From Bacillus mycoides (GTDB taxonomy: Bacteria > Bacillota > Bacilli > Bacillales > Bacillaceae_G), in assembly GCF_018742245.1 (NCBI RefSeq), contig NZ_CP036132.1:3591001-3655000 (forward strand): 64,000 nucleotides of DNA. Direction: 5' to 3'. Position 1 is the first letter of the stretch. Each line of letters starts with the position of its first letter. Positions 56,953 through 64,000 of the stretch are shown one piece after another. The notes under the pieces are model-generated. The model was not told the DNA's origin. It saw only the letters and a program-made list of their open reading frames with translations, and made no database searches. The translations under genes were made by a program, and so were the position numbers.

Positions 56953-57474
<522 letters not shown>

Positions 57475-57535
57475 TGAACCTTTACGGAAGAATAAAATAA
57501 ATTGAAAAAAGGTAACATAATATCGTTGTGCGCAC

Positions 57536-57865
57536 TCATACATTTACCTTTTCATAGAAAAATTCATGAATAGTACGAGCAGTCGGCATTGTTTTCATTT
57601 GTTTTGTAGGAATCGCTCTCCCAGTTTCTTCACAAATACCGTACATGTCTATTTCCATTTTAAACAATGCACGTTCTACATCTTTTAAATCCTCTTTTAT
57701 ATCATGTAATAGCAATTTTTTCTTTGTCTCTTCCTTTATTTCGTATCCAAGTTCTTGCCCAAATTCCATATAGTATGTGTGCATTACTTCTTTCGCCAGT
57801 CTATCTTGCAACTCTTTTCTCATCAATTGCAATTCTTCTTTTATTTCCATATAAATTTCATTCAC
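57536..57865 (-). CDS. TraR/DksA-like protein YlyA, degenerate zinc finger
   Basis: The 109-residue protein is of the YteA/YlyA type: an N-terminal coiled coil (about 1-75) followed by a DksA-like finger segment YGICEETGRAIPTKQM. Only one Cys of the usual four remains, so zinc binding is unlikely. B. subtilis YlyA binds RNA polymerase and affects sigma-G genes for germination; this is from memory. GGGAGG sits 9 bases before the GTG at 57865, which I prefer to the ATG five codons later (MEIKEEL) or the longer open frame. It lies between lspA and ileS, as in B. subtilis. Confidence 0.78.
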   Translation of the reverse strand: MNEIYMEIKEELQLMRKELQDRLAKEVMHTYYMEFGQELGYEIKEETKKKLLLHDIKEDLKDVERALFKMEIDMYGICEETGRAIPTKQMKTMPTARTIHEFFYEKVNV

Positions 57866-57896
57866 GTGTACATTCCTCCCAGCTGCAATGTACAAT

Positions 57897-57927
57897 TAGT
57901 GTGTCCGAAATTTCCACGCTTACCTCA
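57897..57927 (-). promoter_or_regulatory. Possible sigma-G type promoter of ylyA
   Basis: On the minus strand TGAGGTA (57927-57921), 17 bases, CACACTA (57903-57897). The -10 fits the sigma-G pattern CATWMTA with one mismatch; the -35 is weaker. It is 31 bases before the ylyA GTG, which agrees with spore-stage control. Confidence 0.35.
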
Positions 57928-57983
57928 CACACATTTTTCCTTCATAGGAAAGAGAGTGAAAGTTATTTCGATATATCATCAAC

Positions 57984-58019
57984 AAAAAACTGACTGCTAT
58001 TATGAGCAGTCAGTTTTTC
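57984..58019 (-). terminator. Terminator after ileS
   Basis: AAAAACTGACTGCT and GAGCAGTCAGTTTTT pair almost fully around a short loop. It follows the ileS stop codon and has runs on both sides, so it may work in both directions. Confidence 0.93.
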
Positions 58020-58021
58020 TA

Positions 58022-60787
58022 TTATTTTACATAATTTTCTTTAACAACCGTTGCACAACGCTCACATAATGTTTCATGTTCCGCATCTTTACCAATTGTT
58101 TCTGAAACAACCCAACAACGTTCACATGTGTCACCCGTTGCCTGAGCTACAACAACCGCTGTATGCTCATACTTAGGCGCATCTGCTGGCGCTTCTTCTA
58201 TCATACCACCAAGTTTATACTCAGAAACGATAAATAGTTGCTTTAAGTCTTCACTAATAGACTCTAACATAGCTTTCATTTCTGCAGTCGGATATAGTGT
58301 AATACTTGCATTTAATGACTTACCAATTACTTTTTCATTACGAGCGACTTCTAACGCTTTTAATACGTCATCACGTAACGTCATAAATGCATCCCATTTT
58401 GTTTTTAACGCTTCAGCACCATCTACTTCTACAACTTCTGGCATATTAGTTAACTGTACGCTCTCTTCTTCTGCACCAGGAACATAAGGCCATACTTCAT
58501 CAGCTGTATGAGGTAAGATTGGTGTTACAAGTTTTGTTAATGCAACAAGAACATCATATAATACTGTTTGAATTGCGCGGCGATCTTGGTGATTTGCACC
58601 TTCAATATATAAAATGTCTTTCGCAAAGTCTAAATAGAATGAACTTAAATCAATTGTACAGAAGTTATGGATTGCATGATATACTGCTGCAAAGTCATAT
58701 GCTTCATATGCTTCTTTCACTTTTGTAATTAAGTCATTTAATTTTACTAACATGTAACGGTCCACTTCACGAAGCTCAGCTGCCGCCACTTTATTTTCAC
58801 CTGGATTAAAGTCATCTAAGTTTCCTAATAAGAAACGGAATGTATTACGGATTTTACGATATACTTCTGCTACTTGTTTTAAAATATCATCTGAAATACG
58901 TACATCAGATTGATAGTCAACAGAAGAAACCCATAAGCGTAAAATATCTCCGCCTAATTGATCCATAATTTTCTTCGGTACGACGATGTTTCCAATCGAC
59001 TTACTCATTTTACGTCCGTCACCATCTAGTACGAAACCGTGGCTTAGAACACCTTTATACGGTGCTTTACCTGTTACAGCAACTGCTGTTGATAATGAAG
59101 AGTTAAACCAACCACGATATTGGTCAGATCCTTCTAAATATAAATCTGCTGGACGTTGTAAATCATCACGCTCTTCTAATACCGCTTGGTGAGAAGAACC
59201 TGAATCAAACCATACATCCATAATGTCTGTTTCTTTACGGAATTCACCATTTGGGCTACCTGGATGTGTAAATCCTTCTGGTAATAGATCTTTCGCTTCA
59301 CGCTCGAACCATACGTTAGAACCGTGTTCACGGAATAAATCTGCTACATTGCTAATTGTTTCATCTGTAATAATTGGGTCTCCATTTTCCGCATAAAATA
59401 CTGGAATTGGTACACCCCATGCACGTTGACGAGAAATACACCAATCACCACGGTCACGAACCATATTATGAAGACGAGTCTCACCCCATGCTGGCACCCA
59501 TTTCGTTTCTTCAACAGCTTGTAATAATTCTTTACGGAACGCTTCAATAGATGCAAACCACTGTGCTGTTGCACGGAAAATAATTGGTTTTTTCGTTCTC
59601 CAATCATGTGGGTATGAATGCGTAATAAATGTTAATTTTAGTAACGCGCCTACCTCTTCTAATTTTTCCGTAATTGGTTTATTAGCTTTATCATAGAATA
59701 GACCTTCAAATCCAGGTGCTTCATTTGTTAACACACCTTTGTCATCAACTGGACAAAGAACTTCTAAACCATATTTCTTACCAACAAGGAAATCGTCTTC
59801 CCCGTGTCCTGGTGCTGTATGAACACAACCTGTACCAGCATCTGTTGTAACGTGGTCACCTAGCATAACTAAAGAATCACGATCGTAGAATGGGTGTTTT
59901 GCAACTGTATACTCAAGTTCGCTACCTTTTACCGTTTTCACAACTTCAGCATTTTCCCACTCTAACGTTTTTTCAACTGTCTCAAATAGTTCAGAAGCAA
60001 TAATATATTTCTCATCATTTACGTTCACAATAGCATATTCAAGTTCTGGATGAACAGAAATACCTAAGTTTGCAGGTAACGTCCAAGGTGTTGTTGTCCA
60101 AATAATGAACTTCTCATCACCTTCTAATACGTTCTTTCCGTCTTTTACAGGGAATGCTACGTAAATAGACGCTGATTTTTTATCTTGGTATTCAATTTCA
60201 GCTTCTGCTAAAGCAGATTCACTTGTTGGAGACCAATAAACAGGTTTCTGACCTTTATAGATATAACCTTTTTTCGCCATGTCACCAAACACTTTAATTT
60301 GCTGTGCTTCATAAGCAGGCTCTAAAGTAATGTATGGATTATCCCAATCTGCACGTACACCTAAACGCTTAAATTGTTCACGTTGACGTTCTACTTGTTC
60401 ATATGCATACTCTGCGCATAACTTACGGAACTCAGCAACTGTCATTTCTTTACGTTTTACACCTTTATTAGTTAAAGCTTGTTCAATCGGTAAACCGTGT
60501 GTATCCCAACCTGGTACATATGGTGCACAGTATCCAGTCATTGATTTATAGCGAACAATAAAGTCCTTTAATACTTTATTTAATGCATGTCCCATATGAA
60601 TGTCACCATTTGCATATGGAGGTCCATCATGTAGTACAAATAAAGGACGACCTTTCGTATGTTCTTGTACCTTTTCATAAATATTCACTTCAGCCCATTT
60701 TTCTTGCATTGCAGGCTCACGTTTCGGTAAATTCCCACGCATCGGGAATTCTGTTTTTGGCATTAGTAATGTATTTTTGTACTCCAT
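58022..60787 (-). CDS. ileS: Isoleucyl-tRNA synthetase
   Basis: IleS charges tRNA-Ile. The 921-residue class I enzyme has the HIGH-like motif HMGH (64-67), a CP1 editing domain, KMSKS (about 594) and a C-terminal zinc region with CERC and CERC pairs. This is the usual bacterial (IleS1-like) type; it lacks signs of the mupirocin-resistant IleS2 type. The frame opens two codons earlier at [22 protein letters not shown] is the standard start. It is preceded by a T-box leader. Confidence 0.97.
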   Translation of the reverse strand: MEYKNTLLMPKTEFPMRGNLPKREPAMQEKWAEVNIYEKVQEHTKGRPLFVLHDGPPYANGDIHMGHALNKVLKDFIVRYKSMTGYCAPYVPGWDTHGLPIEQALTNKGVKRKEMTVAEFRKLCAEYAYEQVERQREQFKRLGVRADWDNPYITLEPAYEAQQIKVFGDMAKKGYIYKGQKPVYWSPTSESALAEAEIEYQDKKSASIYVAFPVKDGKNVLEGDEKFIIWTTTPWTLPANLGISVHPELEYAIVNVNDEKYIIASELFETVEKTLEWENAEVVKTVKGSELEYTVAKHPFYDRDSLVMLGDHVTTDAGTGCVHTAPGHGEDDFLVGKKYGLEVLCPVDDKGVLTNEAPGFEGLFYDKANKPITEKLEEVGALLKLTFITHSYPHDWRTKKPIIFRATAQWFASIEAFRKELLQAVEETKWVPAWGETRLHNMVRDRGDWCISRQRAWGVPIPVFYAENGDPIITDETISNVADLFREHGSNVWFEREAKDLLPEGFTHPGSPNGEFRKETDIMDVWFDSGSSHQAVLEERDDLQRPADLYLEGSDQYRGWFNSSLSTAVAVTGKAPYKGVLSHGFVLDGDGRKMSKSIGNIVVPKKIMDQLGGDILRLWVSSVDYQSDVRISDDILKQVAEVYRKIRNTFRFLLGNLDDFNPGENKVAAAELREVDRYMLVKLNDLITKVKEAYEAYDFAAVYHAIHNFCTIDLSSFYLDFAKDILYIEGANHQDRRAIQTVLYDVLVALTKLVTPILPHTADEVWPYVPGAEEESVQLTNMPEVVEVDGAEALKTKWDAFMTLRDDVLKALEVARNEKVIGKSLNASITLYPTAEMKAMLESISEDLKQLFIVSEYKLGGMIEEAPADAPKYEHTAVVVAQATGDTCERCWVVSETIGKDAEHETLCERCATVVKENYVK

Positions 60788-60833
60788 GCTCAATTCCTCC
60801 TTAAATATATAAACGACAGACCTTAAAAAAGGG

Positions 60834-61097
60834 AATAAAAAAGAGACCTCTCATCCCCAAAAAGGGACGAGAAAGTCTCCCGCGGTACCACCCTAGTAGA
60901 CCATATACAAATGCATAAGGTCCTCTTTATATTCTTAACGCGAATATACGCCTACGCTTACTAAATTTGTTCAGCGCGGAACTCCAGGGTGATATTCCCA
61001 TTATCTCCTTATCCTGAGCTTACACTATCCTCAGTTCGCTATATAAGGTATGAAAAAGGTACTTATCCCTATCTTCGTTTTTCTTAATAAATATGCT
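60834..61097 (-). promoter_or_regulatory. T-box riboswitch (isoleucine) of ileS
   Basis: The minus strand contains the T-box GGGTGGTACCGCGG (60893-60880). The specifier region reads GAATATCACC with ATC, an Ile codon, at 60993-60991. The terminator stem (GAGAC...GTCTC, 60841-60879) runs into TTTTTTATT. Uncharged tRNA-Ile would pair with ATC and the T-box bulge and prevent termination. Confidence 0.95.
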
Positions 61098-61104
61098 GTT
61101 TAAA

Positions 61105-61133
61105 ATTATATGTAATAATGAGAAAAACGTCAA
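61105..61133 (-). promoter_or_regulatory. Promoter of the T-box-ileS transcript
   Basis: On the minus strand TTGACG (61133-61128), 17 bases, TATAAT (61110-61105), directly upstream of the T-box leader and just past the divIVA stop. Confidence 0.85.
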
Positions 61134-61135
61134 GC

Positions 61136-61642
61136 TTACACTGTTTCTTCTTTTTTCAACAGTTCGTCCACTTCGTCTTCTAACTCAATTAATTTGTCCC
61201 AATCATCGTTGCTTAACATTTCAAGCTGTGTTTCTAACAACATACGGAAACGAGTGCGGAATACTTTCGCTTGTTTCTTTAACTCTTCAATATCAAATGC
61301 AACTTTTCTTGATTTTACTAATGCTTCGTTAATGATACGATCTGCATTTTTTTCTGCTTCACGTACAATTAATTTTGCTTCTTTTTGTGCATTACGCTTC
61401 ACTTCTTCAGCAGCTTCTTGTGCGACAATGATAGATTTGTTCAGTGTATCTTCAATATTAGAAAAATGATCTAACTTTCCTTCTAATTGTGCAACCTTTT
61501 CTTCTAAAGCTTTTTTCTCACGAATGACTAATTCATAATCTTTGATGATTTGATCAAGAAACTCATTTACTTGATCTTCATCGTAGCCACGAAATCCGCG
61601 ACCAAATTCTTTGTTATGAATATCTAATGGTGTTAACGGCAC
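61136..61642 (-). CDS. divIVA: Cell division initiation protein DivIVA
   Basis: DivIVA marks curved membrane at poles and septa and recruits MinJ and other factors. The 168-residue protein starts MPLTPLDIHNKEFGRGFRGY, the membrane-binding lipid-binding domain, followed by a long coiled coil rich in Glu/Lys. It follows ylmH in the ylm cluster. A TATAAT at its upstream side without a clear -35 leaves its own promoter uncertain. Confidence 0.95.
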   Translation of the reverse strand: MPLTPLDIHNKEFGRGFRGYDEDQVNEFLDQIIKDYELVIREKKALEEKVAQLEGKLDHFSNIEDTLNKSIIVAQEAAEEVKRNAQKEAKLIVREAEKNADRIINEALVKSRKVAFDIEELKKQAKVFRTRFRMLLETQLEMLSNDDWDKLIELEDEVDELLKKEETV

Positions 61643-61731
61643 AACGCCACCTCCAAGTAATTATCTAAATTTCCTCTTTCAATTATATCTTTTCTTCGAC
61701 AAAATAAGAGAATTTCCTTCTAAAAAACCAA

Positions 61732-62499
61732 TCATTTTAGTATACCATACAAAACTCTCCATTTGTCGCGCTTCGTTTTACCTTCTACAGAAAATAATTT
61801 ACTTCGTCCATACCCTCTAACCGAGAAAACATCCCCCGGAAAACATTCATACGAAGTTTGCTCTACTGTTTTCCAATTGACTTTTACTAGGCCACCTTTT
61901 ATAAGAGGCTGTACTTTCTGCCTAGATATATGCAGCATTTCAGCTAATAAAACATCTAGACGAAGTGACGAAACTGTTCCAGATTTTTCTCCCCACTTTT
62001 CACCTACACGCAAAACTTTCTCTACTTGTATAGGAGAGAGTGTGACTTTCATTTTCCCTATTGATTGTAAGTTCATTTCAATATAGGATACAACTTCTTT
62101 CGCAACTGCAATTTGGGCACGATCTTCTTGAAGCAAAATATCACCACATTTGTCCCTTGTTAAACCAAGTGACATGAATGCACCTAATATTTGCCTATGT
62201 TCTAGCGTGAAAAACTTGGAAGGATAGTCAATTTCTAATACTTCTACTTGAAATTCCTCTTCATTTAATTCTAGATAATCTGGATAAATTAGTGCTCTTT
62301 TTCGTTCGGCTTCAGGCATCGCACCATCAAACCGTACAGCTACATCTCCTTGCCCTATTACCATAGAAACAATTTGTTGCTGTCTTGGATCAAGAAAATC
62401 TGTTAACTTGACTTGATGGTACTCAGCAGCCTGTTTCCACTCTATTACTTTATCCACAAAGACCTCTTCATCAGGTCTAAAATGCTCGTAGATGCTCAT
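61732..62499 (-). CDS. S4-domain RNA-binding protein YlmH
   Basis: The 255-residue protein has a C-terminal S4 domain (about 180-250, LRLDVLLAEMLHISRQKVQPLI). YlmH homologues bind the 50S subunit with peptidyl-tRNA and are reported to act in ribosome rescue, alternatively to RqcH. The N-terminal half is typical of the family. It is in the ylmE-sepF-ylmG-ylmH-divIVA order. Confidence 0.92.
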   Translation of the reverse strand: MSIYEHFRPDEEVFVDKVIEWKQAAEYHQVKLTDFLDPRQQQIVSMVIGQGDVAVRFDGAMPEAERKRALIYPDYLELNEEEFQVEVLEIDYPSKFFTLEHRQILGAFMSLGLTRDKCGDILLQEDRAQIAVAKEVVSYIEMNLQSIGKMKVTLSPIQVEKVLRVGEKWGEKSGTVSSLRLDVLLAEMLHISRQKVQPLIKGGLVKVNWKTVEQTSYECFPGDVFSVRGYGRSKLFSVEGKTKRDKWRVLYGILK

Positions 62500-62514
62500 G
62501 TATGTAGCCTTTCG

Positions 62515-62778
62515 CTAAACAAAATAAAAAAACAAACTTGTCAATCCTCTACTAGCGAGATTCAATGTGAAAATCGCAACAAGTGGAGAAATATCAATCA
62601 TACCAAGCGGTGGAATAAATTTCCTAAAAGGCTCTAAATAAGGTTCGCAAATGCGTGCAAGAAAATCACCAAATTTTGATTCTCTTGCACCTGGGAACCA
62701 AGACAAAAGAATATAAATGATAAGCGCATAGGAATAAATTTGAATAGCAGACTGCAATACTTGTACAACTGTTGTCAT
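62515..62778 (-). CDS. YggT family membrane protein YlmG
   Basis: The 87-residue protein has two hydrophobic segments (about 5-28 and 62-85) separated by a loop with [20 protein letters not shown], the YggT signature. Its function is not known; in the cluster it is conserved with sepF and ylmH. It overlaps neither neighbour. Confidence 0.9.
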   Translation of the reverse strand: MTTVVQVLQSAIQIYSYALIIYILLSWFPGARESKFGDFLARICEPYLEPFRKFIPPLGMIDISPLVAIFTLNLASRGLTSLFFYFV

Positions 62779-62784
62779 GGCGTA

Positions 62785-63255
62785 TTACCACCTCTTTATA
62801 TTTGTCTCTTCTTCTTCACCGAATAACTCTGAAATCGCACCAACGATATCAACATTTTCAGGTGTACACATAAATGTTTTCGGGCCTATTTTTTGAATAT
62901 CCCCGCCTATAGCGTATACAGTACCACTTAAAAAGTCAACGATACGTACAGCTTGATCTGTAGACATTCTTTGCAAATTAATTACAACAGCTCGTCTACC
63001 TTTTAAGTGATCCGAAATGCCTTGCGCTTCCGAATATGTGCGTGGTTCTAGTAAAACAACTTTTGAAGATTGCTTCGCTGTTTCAATACTCACTACATTT
63101 TGCTTCGGTTGCACTTTCGCAAACGGAACATCTTGTTGTTCTGGGGGATCTTGTTGTTTTTTCATGTCTGTTTGCTCCTTTTCATAACTATATTGAGCTG
63201 CTTCTTTTTCTTCTGGTGTGTCAAAAAAGAAGTATTTTACTTTTGACCAACTCAT
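62785..63255 (-). CDS. sepF: Cell division protein SepF
   Basis: SepF bundles FtsZ and anchors it to the membrane through its N-terminal amphipathic helix. The 156-residue protein starts [18 protein letters not shown] and has a Gln/Pro-rich linker (about 25-60) and the C-terminal SepF domain (about 65-145, with [20 protein letters not shown]). Next to ylmE and ylmG as expected. Confidence 0.95.
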
Positions 63256-63274
63256 AATAACTTTCTCCTTCCTC

Positions 63275-63949
63275 TTACGCTTTTCCTACTAAAACCGTTC
63301 CCAAACGAATATATGTAGCGCCTTCCTCAATTGCAATCGTGTAATCATTTGACATTCCCATTGATAATTCTTTACATGGTGCATGTAATAATTCTAGCTC
63401 CTGCACCTCTGTTTGTAGCATGCGTAATTCCTTAAAGCAGCGACGAATCTCTTCCTCTTCTCCTGTAAACGGGGCCATTGTCATTAATCCTACCACTTCA
63501 ATCTTATCCAATTCTTGCAAACTTTGAATAAAAGAAATTGTTTCTTCTATCGCCAATCCTTGCTTTGATTCTTCAGATGATGTTTTCACTTGAATAAAGC
63601 ATTTAACTTTCTTATCAGCACGTTTTTGAATTTCTTTTGCAAGCGAAAGACGATCTAATGAATGTAAATAATCAATCTCATTAATGATTTCTTTTACTTT
63701 TCTCGTTTGCAATGAGCCAATAAAATGCCAATTCACTTTTGAACCGAAATGCTCGTATTTTTGTAAGAAACCTTCATTTCTATTTTCACCTAAGTCAATA
63801 ATTCCTGCTTCAATTACTTCGCTTGTTTTTTCAATTCCTACAGTTTTTGTAACTGCAACGAGCTTAATATCTTTCGTCGAACGTCCAGCTCGTGCACAAG
63901 ATTCTTTAATTGCTTCGTTTACATCTGCTAAATTCCCTTGCACTGTCAC
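63275..63949 (-). CDS. PLP homeostasis protein YlmE (YggS/ALR N-terminal type)
   Basis: The 224-residue protein is a single TIM-barrel PLP-binding protein with the Lys in VAVTKTVG and a phosphate-binding [20 protein letters not shown]. It maintains pyridoxal phosphate balance. Two in-frame GTGs near the start sit close to GGAGG: the one at 63949 ([11 protein letters not shown]) is about 10 bases from GGAGG and is preferred over 63958. It overlaps the ylmD tail's ribosome binding region. Confidence 0.9.
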
Positions 63950-63954
63950 TTGCT

Positions 63955-64000
63955 TCACTCCTCCTTAAAACCTATGAAACTCAACATTCTCCCCGTCTTA
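63955..64000 (-). CDS. Polyphenol oxidase family protein YlmD, 3' end only
   Basis: The minus strand reads KTGRMLSFIGFKEE then stop (63957-63955), ending just before ylmE's start. The GRMLSFI ending and the position before ylmE suggest YlmD (YfiH family). The rest lies outside the window. Confidence 0.55.
   Translation of the reverse strand, partial: KTGRMLSFIGFKEE

Noticed and set aside
59344..59607. 87-codon frame inside ileS
   Set aside because: It is a different frame of the same strand within the aminoacylation domain of ileS; no motif.

Overview
The window is core chromosome of a low-GC Firmicute. The gene order and the protein sequences fit a member of the Bacillus cereus group (B. 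cereus/anthracis/thuringiensis). SpoVM, RemA, SepF, DivIVA, the FapR system, PyrR attenuators and a bcr1-like repeat all point that way. This identification is from memory of these families; no database was searched. Almost everything reads on the minus strand, so the biological order runs from high to low coordinates.

From high to low coordinates: (1) 64000-56040 is the division and envelope end of the dcw region: ylmD (3' end only), ylmE, sepF, ylmG, ylmH, divIVA, then ileS behind an isoleucine T-box, the spore-related ylyA, lspA and rluD. (2) 56037-44151 is the complete UMP biosynthesis operon: pyrR, pyrP, pyrB, pyrC, carA, carB, pyrK, pyrD, pyrF, pyrE. It has a sigma-A type promoter and three PyrR attenuators, placed before pyrR, pyrP and pyrB. 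(3) 44152-37383 is an accessory patch of mixed orientation: a frameshifted HAD phosphatase, a small DUF2651-like membrane protein, a large permease, two tandem paralogous membrane proteins, a DinB-fold protein, an M24 peptidase and a lipoprotein. In B. subtilis this interval holds the sulfate-assimilation cluster. (4) 37335-30645 holds rqcH (plus strand), a SERCA-type Ca2+ ATPase, yloC, remA, gmk and rpoZ. (5) 30447-17243 holds coaBC, priA, def, fmt, rsmB, rlmN, prpC, prkC, rsgA, rpe, thiN, the 26-codon spoVM, and divergent rpmB. (6) 16864-14803 is yloU-fakA, followed by a gap carrying a bcr1-type structured repeat. (7) 14335-7818 holds recG, the FapR-controlled fapR-plsX-fabD-fabG set, acpP and rnc. 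(8) 7669-1 holds smc, ftsY, ylxM, ffh, rpsP, khpA, rimM and the first bases of trmD.

These genes serve a few linked jobs. One is fatty acid and phospholipid precursor synthesis under malonyl-CoA control, with exogenous fatty acid activation by FakA. A second is the co-translational targeting machinery (Ffh, FtsY, YlxM), next to ribosome maturation factors. A third is ribosome rescue and translation quality control (RqcH, Def, Fmt, RlmN, RsmB, RsgA). The others are Ser/Thr kinase signalling (PrkC/PrpC) and pyrimidine synthesis.

I see no CRISPR array, tRNA, rRNA, prophage or transposase gene, and no convincing new multi-gene system. The observations most worth checking are the two repeat copies (one intact bcr1-like, one apparently degenerate), an orphan near-consensus promoter with a palindrome at its start site, the HAD frameshift that removes motif III, and the unidentified permease and lipoprotein of the accessory patch.
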